Assembly (NCBI RefSeq): GCF_030848945.1
Contig: NZ_JANHAX010000001.1
Location: 620,001 to 684,000, forward strand
Source of the DNA: Marimonas arenosa
Lineage (GTDB): Bacteria; Pseudomonadota; Alphaproteobacteria; Rhodobacterales; Rhodobacteraceae
Reading direction: 5' to 3'
DNA length: 64,000 bases
Shown here in pieces: positions 51,770 through 58,985 of the stretch. Position 1 is the stretch's first letter; every line of letters begins with the position of its first letter. The notes under the pieces were generated by a model. It saw nothing but the letters and a program-made list of their open reading frames with translations, was not told where the DNA came from and made no database searches. The translations under genes and the position numbers were made by a program.

Positions 51770-51988
51770 GCACTGACCGATATGCCGCGCAGAGTCCACG
51801 CCACTTGGCTAGAGCGACTGTACGGTTTTGCTTGAGGTGGTCTCGTGTGGAGAGACCGCGATCCTGGTTGAAGTGCTTAAAGACAGAAGATTGGACGGCG
51901 ACGAATTTCCGTCAACGCCGCATTCCCTTGAAGCGCTGCAACGCCCGTGAGCGTTCAAATGAGTTATGTTGTGGCGGAACGGAAATCT
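51770..51988 (-). pseudogene. remnant of an IS6-like DDE transposase, C-terminal part
   Basis: Minus-strand translation gives FERSRALQRFKGMR, a stop, then RKFVAVQSSVFKHFNQDRGL and LKQNRTVALAKWRGLCAAYR in the same frame. The HFNQ-R-L-S-R...K-NR-ALA-WR-LCA pattern is the usual C-terminus of a DDE transposase widespread in alphaproteobacteria, likely IS6-type. The in-frame stop and absence of the catalytic domain show it is decayed. No terminal inverted repeats were found. Confidence 0.7.
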
Positions 51989-52661
51989 TCCTAACTAAAT
52001 GCGTTACTTCTTGTTTAAGAGTTTTTGTTTTCTAAAGAAATCTACCAATAGCACAAAAAGTACAACTCAGTACTGCCCCTGTTTCGAAATCCTGCACTTA
52101 TGTAACGCCGCTTCCGGCCCAGACCCGCCGTTGGCGTTCAGTCCGTGCGCCGCGGTACAGCTTTCGCATTCCTCCCGTTCGTGCATCCTGCAGCATTTTC
52201 GTCACGGCAATGACGGCTGAGCGGACCAAACAGGTGGGGCTGATCAGCCTTGCCTACCGCGCAACCGACACCAGAAATCGCTATCAACTCACCCGCCAGT
52301 CTCCCAGACATTGGTTCGGCGCGGCCAAGAGGCGTGATCGTGCGCAAAGTGGCGTCAAGATCAGTGAGATGGCGTTCAACTTGGGGAACGTCGGTAGAAA
52401 AGAGACTGGATACAGTGAGTAAACCATAGGTTGCGTGCCAAATTTTTATGCAATCCGGCACGCTCACCGAAAGCTTAAGTCCCTGATTAGAAACAGTGTC
52501 CTGCCCTTTGCCACGACATCTGACGCGATACAAAAGACGCTCAGGCTTCGCCACTTGTCGAAATGTTCTTGATTCAGAAACGATTGTTTCCTTGACAGGT
52601 TGTCGCGAAACAGAGACGCTTGTTATGGTAGATTTTGTATCTCCGGGGGGGGGACAAGCTA
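51989..52661. other. intergenic region, lower GC
   Basis: No credible gene. The part near 52000-52100 is AT-rich. A block at about 52140-52210 weakly resembles the dispersed repeat seen at 16058 and 21213. The last 100 bases must hold the promoter of the sorting-tail protein gene at 52662. Confidence 0.4.
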
Positions 52662-53102
52662 ATGAAAATCCGAAATTTGGTGCTTTGCGCAGTTGCTTTG
52701 GTTGTGCCGGTGAGTGCGTCGGCGGCCACGCTGCAGCTTGATGCAACTATCAAGCCTGGAATTACTGATGTCACTGACTTTTCAATCGTGTTTGACGACA
52801 ATGATGGGAACGGTTTGCTCAGCATCGGTGAAATTCTGAGCTTTTCGGGCGTCACTTTTAACTTTGCCAGTGTAAGCTTCGATACAGTCACAGCTGTCGC
52901 GGATGTGTCGGGTTATACCGTTGGAGCCTTTTCGGGATCATGGTGGGGTTGGAGTCAGAGTTCTGGTACCACCACTGGTAGCTCAAACCCCAATCAATGG
53001 TCTTACACAATCTCTGCAGTTCCCATTCCTGCAACATTTCCATTGTTGGCCGTGGGGATCGGTGCATTGGGCTGGATGCGGAGGCGCCGTAAGGCCAGCT
53101 GA
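52662..53102 (+). CDS. exported protein with VPxPA-type C-terminal sorting tail
   Basis: A 146-residue protein starting at the ATG at 52662 after a G-rich GGGGGGGACAAGCTA. The signal peptide is MKIRNLVLCAVALVVPVSASA. The middle is a beta-rich, Ser/Thr/Gly-rich domain with an FDDNDGNGLLSIGEILSF stretch. The C-terminus is VPIPATFPLLAVGIGALGW followed by MRRRRKAS, which is the PEP-CTERM-like tail (motif, hydrophobic helix, basic end). It is likely a substrate of an exosortase-like enzyme and surface or biofilm related. The enzyme is not in the window. Codon use is less GC-rich than neighbours. Confidence 0.75.
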   Translation: MKIRNLVLCAVALVVPVSASAATLQLDATIKPGITDVTDFSIVFDDNDGNGLLSIGEILSFSGVTFNFASVSFDTVTAVADVSGYTVGAFSGSWWGWSQSSGTTTGSSNPNQWSYTISAVPIPATFPLLAVGIGALGWMRRRRKAS

Positions 53103-53608
53103 CGGAAGGTTCCGGCTGTTGGTTCATCTGGCTTCCCCCATGGAGGTTGTTGGTCCTCGCGTTTAGCCTTTTGAATGTTTGGCCTGGGCTCAACAGCGGT
53201 TGGCCCGGGCGGTGCCCAATAAGGGCCTGTGCTTCGGGCTCAAAGCCATCATTCACCTGCGGTCGCACGCCCTCCCAAATGCTCTTCTGCCGTCGCCGCC
53301 AACGCCTGGCTGTCAGCCTTGAGCGCATCGACATGCAACAGCGCGTCCCAGAGCAGGAAGCCAAGGCCGCGCGCATCTGGGCCGGAAACATCGACGGCGA
53401 CGGCCGCAAAAGCGTGGCTCGACGCAGCGCAATGCCATATCGGTTGTGAACGGGTATCAACCGCACGGGACAAGCATGTAGCTATCTGTTTCCTTTGCAC
53501 AATCATCTGCGGATGACTGCAGTAAGCCCGCCGGTTTTCGCAGCGACGTGGTCGCGTATTTAGGCTTTAGGCGGCAATCCGCCGAACTCCAGCCCTGCTC
53601 AACGTGAA

Positions 53609-53622
53609 CTGATCTGGATCAA
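53609..53622. promoter_or_regulatory. FNR-like box, CTGAT-N4-ATCAA
   Basis: CTGATCTGGATCAA matches TTGAT-N4-ATCAA at nine of ten defined positions; its complement TTGATCCAGATCAG resembles alphaproteobacterial FnrL sites. If the start of transcription lies about 42-47 bases downstream (near 53657-53663), a TAAATT at 53651-53656 could serve as the -10 element. It suggests activation of the following operon when oxygen is low. Confidence 0.5.
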
Positions 53623-53672
53623 GGCAGCCCCTCGACAACCGGATACCTTTTAAATTGTATTCAAAGAGTTGA

Positions 53673-53689
53673 CCGAATTCCCAATTCGG
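53673..53689. promoter_or_regulatory. inverted repeat CCGAATT-CCC-AATTCGG
   Basis: Seven-base perfect arms with a three-base centre, in the leader of the Tat-E1 operon, followed by GAGGTGTTTTT. It may be an operator near the transcription start or a weak attenuator hairpin. The T-run lies five bases from the stem, so termination would be poor. Confidence 0.45.
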
Positions 53690-53784
53690 GAGGTGTTTTT
53701 CACCGCCAAATCAGGACTGCCATCAATGCTGTGCCTGATCCATTTCTTATGGCTGGCTACGTTTTCACCACGGGAGGAGAAATG

Positions 53785-55005
53785 ATGAATTATGAAGTGA
53801 ATCCAAAGGTTGGGTCGTCCGAACAGGACGACGAATTGGTATCGGAATCCAGGCGCGGGTTCCTGAAACTAGCGGCGGTTACGGGAGCCGTGGCGACCGT
53901 TTCCGGGCGGCGGGTCCTGGCCAATGGCGATATCGGCTACTACGCCAAGGATCTGTCCGACGACAAGCTCATCGAGATGTACCGGACGATCCTGAAGATC
54001 CGGTGGCACGAGCGCACTCAGGCCGACCAGATGCTGACCAATCCAGACTATCGCGGCTACAACCACTTCTATGCGGGGCAGGAAGCCGTGGCGACCGGTG
54101 TCTGCGCGACGCTTCGCAACGATGGGCCATTTGAGCAGATCGACCTGGTTTATTCCTCGCACCGGCCATCGGGTCACGCCATCGCGAAGGGCGTGGACAT
54201 TCCCAAGATGTGCGCGGAAAACGATTTCAGGGCGACCGGGCTGAACGGCGGATACGCGGCCGAGATGCACCTGTCTGATCCCGCGGTCGGGTTTATCGGC
54301 GCCGACGGGATGATCGGGCCGGCACCGGTGATCGCCTCGGGCTCGGCGTTCGCTTTCCGGGCGCGCGGATCGGACCAGGTGGCGGTGGTGTTCGCCGGCG
54401 ATGGCAACTATGCCGCGCCACATTTCCATTCGACGCTGAACAACGCCAAGCTGCTGGATCTGCCGCTGATCTATGTCTGTGAAAACAACCTCTACCACCA
54501 GTATGCACACTATTCCTATTCCTGCCCGCATACTGATATCGCCGATGCTGCCGCGGCTTACGGCATCCCGGCGCGGGTGGTGGATGGTCAGGACGTCCTG
54601 CAAGTCTACAACGCCGCGAAAGAAGCGGTGGACCGGGCCCGTGCCGGCGGCGGTCCAAGCTTCATCGAGGCCAAGACCTATCGCTACTACAACCATTGGG
54701 GCGCTCCGGGCGCCAAGGCCGGGGAACTGGGCGCTTTCGGATATGATCCGCTTGCGATCACCTCGTTCCGCCCCGAACGCGAGGTTCGGGCCTGGATGCA
54801 ACGCGATCCTGTCGATATCGCGCGGAATATCCTGGTGAACTGGGGCGTGCTGGATGAACCACGGGCGCTGGAGATGGAGGCCGAGATCAAAGCAGAGATA
54901 GAGACTGCCTTCGCCTGGGCCAGTGAACAGCCGCTTTGCTCGCCCGAGGACGGATTGAAGCACGTCTTCGCAGAAGGCACCGTTGCCGCCCGCCAATTCG
55001 GCTGA
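53785..55005 (+). CDS. TPP-dependent dehydrogenase E1 alpha with twin-arginine signal
   Basis: A 406-residue E1-alpha of the pyruvate/acetoin dehydrogenase type. The start is the ATG at 53785, with GGAGGA six bases upstream; the ATG one codon earlier is too close. Residues 22-28 are SRRGFLK, followed by a hydrophobic LAAVTGAVATVSG and a VLA-NG cut site near 46: a Tat signal, which cytoplasmic E1 proteins do not have. The enzyme part is intact: SSHRPSGHAIAKG, the TPP motif G205-D-G207...E233-N-N235, and SYSCPHTDIADAAAAYGIPA. It decarboxylates a 2-oxo acid or cleaves acetoin on TPP. First gene of a seven-gene operon. Confidence 0.85.
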   Translation: MNYEVNPKVGSSEQDDELVSESRRGFLKLAAVTGAVATVSGRRVLANGDIGYYAKDLSDDKLIEMYRTILKIRWHERTQADQMLTNPDYRGYNHFYAGQEAVATGVCATLRNDGPFEQIDLVYSSHRPSGHAIAKGVDIPKMCAENDFRATGLNGGYAAEMHLSDPAVGFIGADGMIGPAPVIASGSAFAFRARGSDQVAVVFAGDGNYAAPHFHSTLNNAKLLDLPLIYVCENNLYHQYAHYSYSCPHTDIADAAAAYGIPARVVDGQDVLQVYNAAKEAVDRARAGGGPSFIEAKTYRYYNHWGAPGAKAGELGAFGYDPLAITSFRPEREVRAWMQRDPVDIARNILVNWGVLDEPRALEMEAEIKAEIETAFAWASEQPLCSPEDGLKHVFAEGTVAARQFG

Positions 55006-55036
55006 GGCGCAGGCCCCCAATTGAAAGGAAAGACAG

Positions 55037-56005
55037 ATGGCACAGAAGAGCTGGATGTACTCGGTCCTGGAGGCCGTGCAGTACGAAATGCGTGAAGATC
55101 CGGCGATGACATGGATCTTCGAATTGACCCCGCCGGTGGCGTCGAACCCCGGCAAGCCAGTCATCAACCTCGAGACCGAGTTCGGCCGGAAACGCGTTGT
55201 GAATACCGGCATCGACGAGAACTGGATGGCCTCGGCCGTGCTGGGCGCCGGCCTCGCCGGATCGCGGTCGGCGACGTACATCCCCTATCAGGGCGCGCTT
55301 ATCCCGTTCGAGGTGATCCAGAACGTTGCAGGCAAACTGCGGCACATGACCGGCGGCAAGGCATCGATGCCGGTGGTTTGGATCATCGAGATGACCGGCC
55401 AGACGCCGGGTTTCGCCGGGCAGCATTCCTGTTACGAGGAGGACACTTATTACGCCCATATTCCCGGTGTGCGCACGGTCATCCCGTCGACGCCCTACGA
55501 TGCCAAGGGCATGATGGTGTCGGCGCTCCGGTCGCCGGATCCGGTCGTGTACCTCTATCCTGCAGGTCTGCGCACGCTGACCGAAGAGGTGCCGGACGAG
55601 CAGTACGAAGTGCCGCTTGACAAGGCTGCGGTCCGGCAAGAGGGCAGCGATCTCACGATCGTCAGTTCCGGTGGGGGCATGCCCGGGGTTCTGGAAGCTG
55701 CCGAGGTTCTGACCGGCGAAGGCATGAGCGTCGAGGTGATCGACCTGCGTGTTCTCAAGGAAATGGACACTGAAACACTGGTGAATTCGGTCGCCAAGAC
55801 CAAACGCCTGCTGACGGTCGACCAGTCCTACTACACGCTCTGTCCCGGTGCGGAAGTGATTGCGCGGGTTGCCGAAAACGTCGATGGGGCACGCTACAAG
55901 CGCGTTGCCTTCCCCGACGCGCCGCCGCCGGCTTCGCCCGAGATGTTCCTGTGGATGCGTCCGAATGCCGAACATATCGCAGCAGCGGCCCGTGCCCTTG
56001 TCTGA
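55037..56005 (+). CDS. TPP-dependent dehydrogenase E1 beta, no signal peptide
   Basis: A 322-residue E1-beta, 31 bases after E1-alpha, with GAAAGGAAAGACAG before the ATG. The TPP-activating Glu is E61 in NTGIDENWMAS. Other blocks are TYIPYQGALIPFEVIQN, AGKLRHMTGGKAS, HIPGVRTVIPSTPYDAKGM and VEVIDLRVLKEMD. The usual MGEDV at the N-terminal domain is replaced by a WIFELTPPVAS stretch. It has no export signal, so if the complex is periplasmic, this subunit must travel folded with E1-alpha through the Tat system. No E2 or E3 subunit gene follows. Confidence 0.87.
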   Translation: MAQKSWMYSVLEAVQYEMREDPAMTWIFELTPPVASNPGKPVINLETEFGRKRVVNTGIDENWMASAVLGAGLAGSRSATYIPYQGALIPFEVIQNVAGKLRHMTGGKASMPVVWIIEMTGQTPGFAGQHSCYEEDTYYAHIPGVRTVIPSTPYDAKGMMVSALRSPDPVVYLYPAGLRTLTEEVPDEQYEVPLDKAAVRQEGSDLTIVSSGGGMPGVLEAAEVLTGEGMSVEVIDLRVLKEMDTETLVNSVAKTKRLLTVDQSYYTLCPGAEVIARVAENVDGARYKRVAFPDAPPPASPEMFLWMRPNAEHIAAAARALV

Positions 56006-56354
56006 GCGCGATCCGCAAACCAAACCGCAGGAGCCGCACGCGGCTTCTGCTACCCGGACGGCCGCAGAGCAGGCCGGGTGTGCAGCGTGTTCCGGCGGCG
56101 CTTTGGCCCGCCAGGACATAAAAACCGCGTTCTGGGAAGGCGAGCGGCTTATTGTCGTCGATGACATCCCGGCACTGGTCTGCCAAAACTGCGGCGAGCA
56201 GTACTACGAGGACCAGACCGCGATGCAGCTTGATCTTATGCGCGGCGCCGGCTTCTCGGCAGACAAAGCGACGCGTACGATGACGGTGCCGGTCTTTACC
56301 TTCACCGCGACAGGGTCCGGCCACACGGCGGAGAGAAAAGATGGGCAAGACTAG
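55992..56354 (+). CDS. YgiT-type zinc-ribbon protein
   Basis: A protein of about 120 residues from the GTG at 55992 (TTG at 55998 is an alternative), overlapping the E1-beta end; the start is uncertain as no ribosome site is clear. Two CxxC pairs, C30/C33 (CAAC) and C64/C67 (CQNCGEQYYED), frame the block LIVVDDIPALVCQNCGE, the hallmark of YgiT/MqsA-type zinc fingers. No HTH follows, so it is not a complete MqsA-like antitoxin. Its end overlaps the next gene. A metal-binding helper or regulator for the operon is possible. Confidence 0.75.
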   Translation: MPLSERDPQTKPQEPHAASATRTAAEQAGCAACSGGALARQDIKTAFWEGERLIVVDDIPALVCQNCGEQYYEDQTAMQLDLMRGAGFSADKATRTMTVPVFTFTATGSGHTAERKDGQD

Positions 56355-56904
56355 ACGCTACATTCCGATCCTCGGCGTTCCGGCGATACTGGTGGCGGTT
56401 TCTGGAGTGCTGGCGCAAGGTGACCAGTTCGACTTCATGCCGCCAGGCGGTCGCGGGGCGCTGCTCGACCTTCTCGGCCAGGTCGACGCCGAAACGCTGG
56501 CCGAGGTTGCCGCGTGGGACAAGAGCGCCGAGGACTGGCAAGCTTGGGCCCTGCTGCAGGAAAGCGAACTGGACGAAAAGGCAATCGTTACCTTCGCGGG
56601 CTATGCCGAGCTAAACCTGCCTGTCAGCGAGGACGTCCTGCAAGCCCTCGCCGAGAGCGGCGATGCCGCGCTGCTGCCCCAAGATGGAAAGGACTTGGCG
56701 ATTGCGCAATGCCAATACTGTCATTCGCTGTTCTCAGGCTATCTGATGCATGATCGCGACGAAATCGGCTGGAAAAGCACGTTCAAGTCACCGTTCCACC
56801 TGGAGATCCCGATGACCGAGGTCGAGCGGGACACCTTTGCCCGCTATTCCGCTATCAACATGCCCCTGCGTTTCGACGATGTCCCGCCGGAGTTGCGGTT
56901 CTGA
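56341..56904 (+). CDS. exported c-type cytochrome-like protein 1
   Basis: A 187-residue protein with a signal peptide (RRYIPILGVPAILVAVSGVL, cut near AQG-DQ) and one heme motif, C124-QY-C127-H128. The ATG at 56341 has GGAGAGAAAAG upstream and overlaps the previous stop. Met residues in IPMTEVE and NMPLRF after the motif could serve as the distal ligand. It starts its mature part with QFDFMPPGGRGALLDLL, a pattern repeated in the next protein (FDFIPAGGRTLLETI). I do not know a named family. Likely a periplasmic electron carrier for the E1 enzyme. Confidence 0.75.
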   Translation: MGKTRRYIPILGVPAILVAVSGVLAQGDQFDFMPPGGRGALLDLLGQVDAETLAEVAAWDKSAEDWQAWALLQESELDEKAIVTFAGYAELNLPVSEDVLQALAESGDAALLPQDGKDLAIAQCQYCHSLFSGYLMHDRDEIGWKSTFKSPFHLEIPMTEVERDTFARYSAINMPLRFDDVPPELRF

Positions 56905-56941
56905 TAGTCCCTGAGCGCCGCTCGATCGGGAGGAAAAGAAG

Positions 56942-57511
56942 ATGAAAAGGCTGATCGTTCTGAGCATTGCGATGTCCGCGCTGTTTTTTTTCTCCGTCCT
57001 TGGTCCGGCAAACGGACAGGGCGACGATGATATCTTTGACTTCATCCCCGCAGGCGGGCGGACCCTGCTGGAAACGATCCGCGAAGAAGGCCTGCAACCG
57101 GACCTGGCCGCCAGCATCGCTGAATCCGGCGGCGATCCCGCCACTTGGCGCGCGACGCTCGATGCAGCGAAATCAGGGTCTCTGGCTCTTGGCGCGCTGG
57201 ACGACTGGCAGACCGACACGCTCGCTCACTACCTGGCGGCGAACGCGCCGCTTGATCCGGGCGGCGAGCTGCCGCGGGACGGGCGCGACATGGCGTTGGA
57301 GCTTTGCCAGTCCTGCCACATCATCACGGTCGTCATCACCCAGGACAGGACGCGCGAAGCCTGGCTTCGCACCCAGAATTCGCCCAGCCATGTCGAGGTC
57401 AAGACCACCGCAGCCGAACGCGAGGCGCTGGCCGACTATCTTGTCATCAATGCCGGGATCCCGATCGACCTCGTGCCGCCCGCCCTGCGTGCCGGGGGTG
57501 CGTCTTACTGA
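56942..57511 (+). CDS. exported c-type cytochrome-like protein 2
   Basis: A 189-residue paralogue of the preceding protein: signal peptide KRLIVLSIAMSALFFFSVLG with a cut near NGQG, the FDFIPAGGRTLLETI block, and C122-QS-C125-H126 as heme motif. The two share DG+DxAxxxCQxCH and SPxHxE segments. Unlike protein 1, no Met follows the motif, so heme ligation would need a His or other residue, which predicts a different potential or an open site. GGGAGGAAAAGAAG precedes the ATG. Probably forms a chain or dimer with protein 1. Confidence 0.75.
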   Translation: MKRLIVLSIAMSALFFFSVLGPANGQGDDDIFDFIPAGGRTLLETIREEGLQPDLAASIAESGGDPATWRATLDAAKSGSLALGALDDWQTDTLAHYLAANAPLDPGGELPRDGRDMALELCQSCHIITVVITQDRTREAWLRTQNSPSHVEVKTTAAEREALADYLVINAGIPIDLVPPALRAGGASY

Positions 57512-57544
57512 TCCCGGCCAGCGAGTGGCGACAGGAGGCGACCG

Positions 57545-58975
57545 ATGCTGTTCACATCGCTTGAATTCCTGCTGTTCCTACCGCTGGCGGTCTTGCTCTT
57601 CTGGACCCTTCCGGCACGGTTCCGGCTTTGGTGGCTGATGCTGGCAAGCCTGGTCTTCTATGGCAGTTTCGGACTTGAGAACCTGAGCTATCTTGCCGTC
57701 GTTGCGGTGTTGACGCTTGCGGCGGGCGAGGCCATGGCGCGGGCGCGAACGGTTCGGGCCAGGCGGCTGGCATTGACGCTGGGTCTCTTCTCCGTCATCG
57801 GCCTGCTCGTCTTGCTGAAATTCTACGATGCGGTGGCCGAGGCAATGCCCGGCCTTCCCACGCTCGGCCTTTCGTCGCCCGCAGGGTTGTCCTTCTACAC
57901 CTTCATGGCCGCGAGCCTGCTGATCGACCGCTATCGCGTGGCCGACGCAAGGCCACATGTGTTCCGGGATACGCTCTACCTCGCGTGGTTCCCGAAAATC
58001 CTCGCTGGCCCGATCACGCGGACGGGGGATTTCCTGTCAGAACTCCAGCGCAACAGATCCGCCCACATCGTCCTGTTCACATTGGGTGTGCAACTGATCC
58101 TCTGGGGGCTCGTCAAGAAGGTTGTGGTCGCCGACAACCTCGCCCCCTTCGTCGACCGAACCTATGCGATCCCTGCCTATGCGGTGCCGATGGAATTGAT
58201 CATCGCGACCTATTTCTTCGCCTTTCAGATCTATTGCGATTTCTCCGGCTACACCGACATCGCCCGCGGTGTGTCGTTCCTGTTCGGGATTCGGTTGGCC
58301 GAAAATTTCCGCCGCCCGTACTTCGCCCGCTCGATGGCCGATTTCTGGTCAGGCCGCTGGCACATTTCGCTGGCACGTTGGTTCCGCGACTATCTCTACA
58401 TTCCGCTCGGCGGTAACCGGAAGGGGTGCATACGGCTCTATCTCAATATCATGGTCGTCTTTCTGATCAGCGGGCTTTGGCACGCAGGGCTCGGCTATGG
58501 CGTCGGTTGGGGATTTGTGATCTGGGGCGCACTGAACGGCGCCTATCTGTGGGGCGAGCGGGCGATCTCCCCGGTCGGAGACGCGCTCCGCCGTCGAGTC
58601 ACGGGCCGCGTTACACGTATCGTCGGGCGGGTCGGTGCATCACTCCTCGTCTTTCACCTGATACTGATCAGCTGGGTCTTTTTCCGCGCCGGGTCGCTCG
58701 GCGATGGTTGGACAGTACTGACGCGGGTCTGGGCCGCATTGCCAGAGGTGCCTGCTCTGCTTCTTCGCTATCCTTTTACGGCCGAACACGTCTTCCTTGC
58801 CAGCTTGATCCTGGGCCTTCTCGTCATCGAGCTGTTCGATGAACGGCGCCCGGTATGGCGCCGCCTGGCCCGCCTGCCGCGGCCGGTCCGGTGGAGTGCC
58901 GTTTATGCCTGCCTCTTCCTGCTTCTGTTGCTGGGCCGGTGGCAGAGCGAAACCTTCGTTTACATGCAATTCTGA
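57545..58975 (+). CDS. AlgI-type MBOAT O-acyltransferase
   Basis: A 476-residue membrane-bound O-acyltransferase like alginate O-acetylase AlgI. It has about ten or more spans, the IYCDFSGYTDIARGVSFLFGI signature, RPYFARSMADFWSGRWHISLARWFRDYLYIPLGGN split over the core loop, and the catalytic His H313 in SGLWHAG. Such proteins take acyl groups from a cytoplasmic donor and pass them across the membrane to an exported polymer with an SGNH-type partner. ACAGGAGGCGACCG precedes the ATG. It follows the cytochrome-like genes by 33 bases. Confidence 0.88.
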   Translation: MLFTSLEFLLFLPLAVLLFWTLPARFRLWWLMLASLVFYGSFGLENLSYLAVVAVLTLAAGEAMARARTVRARRLALTLGLFSVIGLLVLLKFYDAVAEAMPGLPTLGLSSPAGLSFYTFMAASLLIDRYRVADARPHVFRDTLYLAWFPKILAGPITRTGDFLSELQRNRSAHIVLFTLGVQLILWGLVKKVVVADNLAPFVDRTYAIPAYAVPMELIIATYFFAFQIYCDFSGYTDIARGVSFLFGIRLAENFRRPYFARSMADFWSGRWHISLARWFRDYLYIPLGGNRKGCIRLYLNIMVVFLISGLWHAGLGYGVGWGFVIWGALNGAYLWGERAISPVGDALRRRVTGRVTRIVGRVGASLLVFHLILISWVFFRAGSLGDGWTVLTRVWAALPEVPALLLRYPFTAEHVFLASLILGLLVIELFDERRPVWRRLARLPRPVRWSAVYACLFLLLLLGRWQSETFVYMQF

Positions 58976-58985
58976 GCACCCCGTC

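Larger units (their letters stand above)
53103..53784. other. long leader region before the Tat-E1 operon
   Basis: 682 bases with no convincing gene. The first 400 carry open frames on both strands without family features, possibly remnants. The last 180 contain an FNR-like box (53609-53622), a likely AT-rich promoter (about 53640-53665) and an inverted repeat (53673-53689). Confidence 0.45.

Noticed and set aside
52138..52746. Minus-strand open frame of 202 codons
   Set aside because: No ribosome site or family feature; it overlaps the promoter and signal-peptide region of the sorting-tail protein gene.
53249..53506. Minus-strand open frame with VDVSGPDARGLGFLLWD
   Set aside because: No start with a ribosome site, no recognised family and an overlapping open frame on the other strand; could be a remnant but not supportable as a gene.
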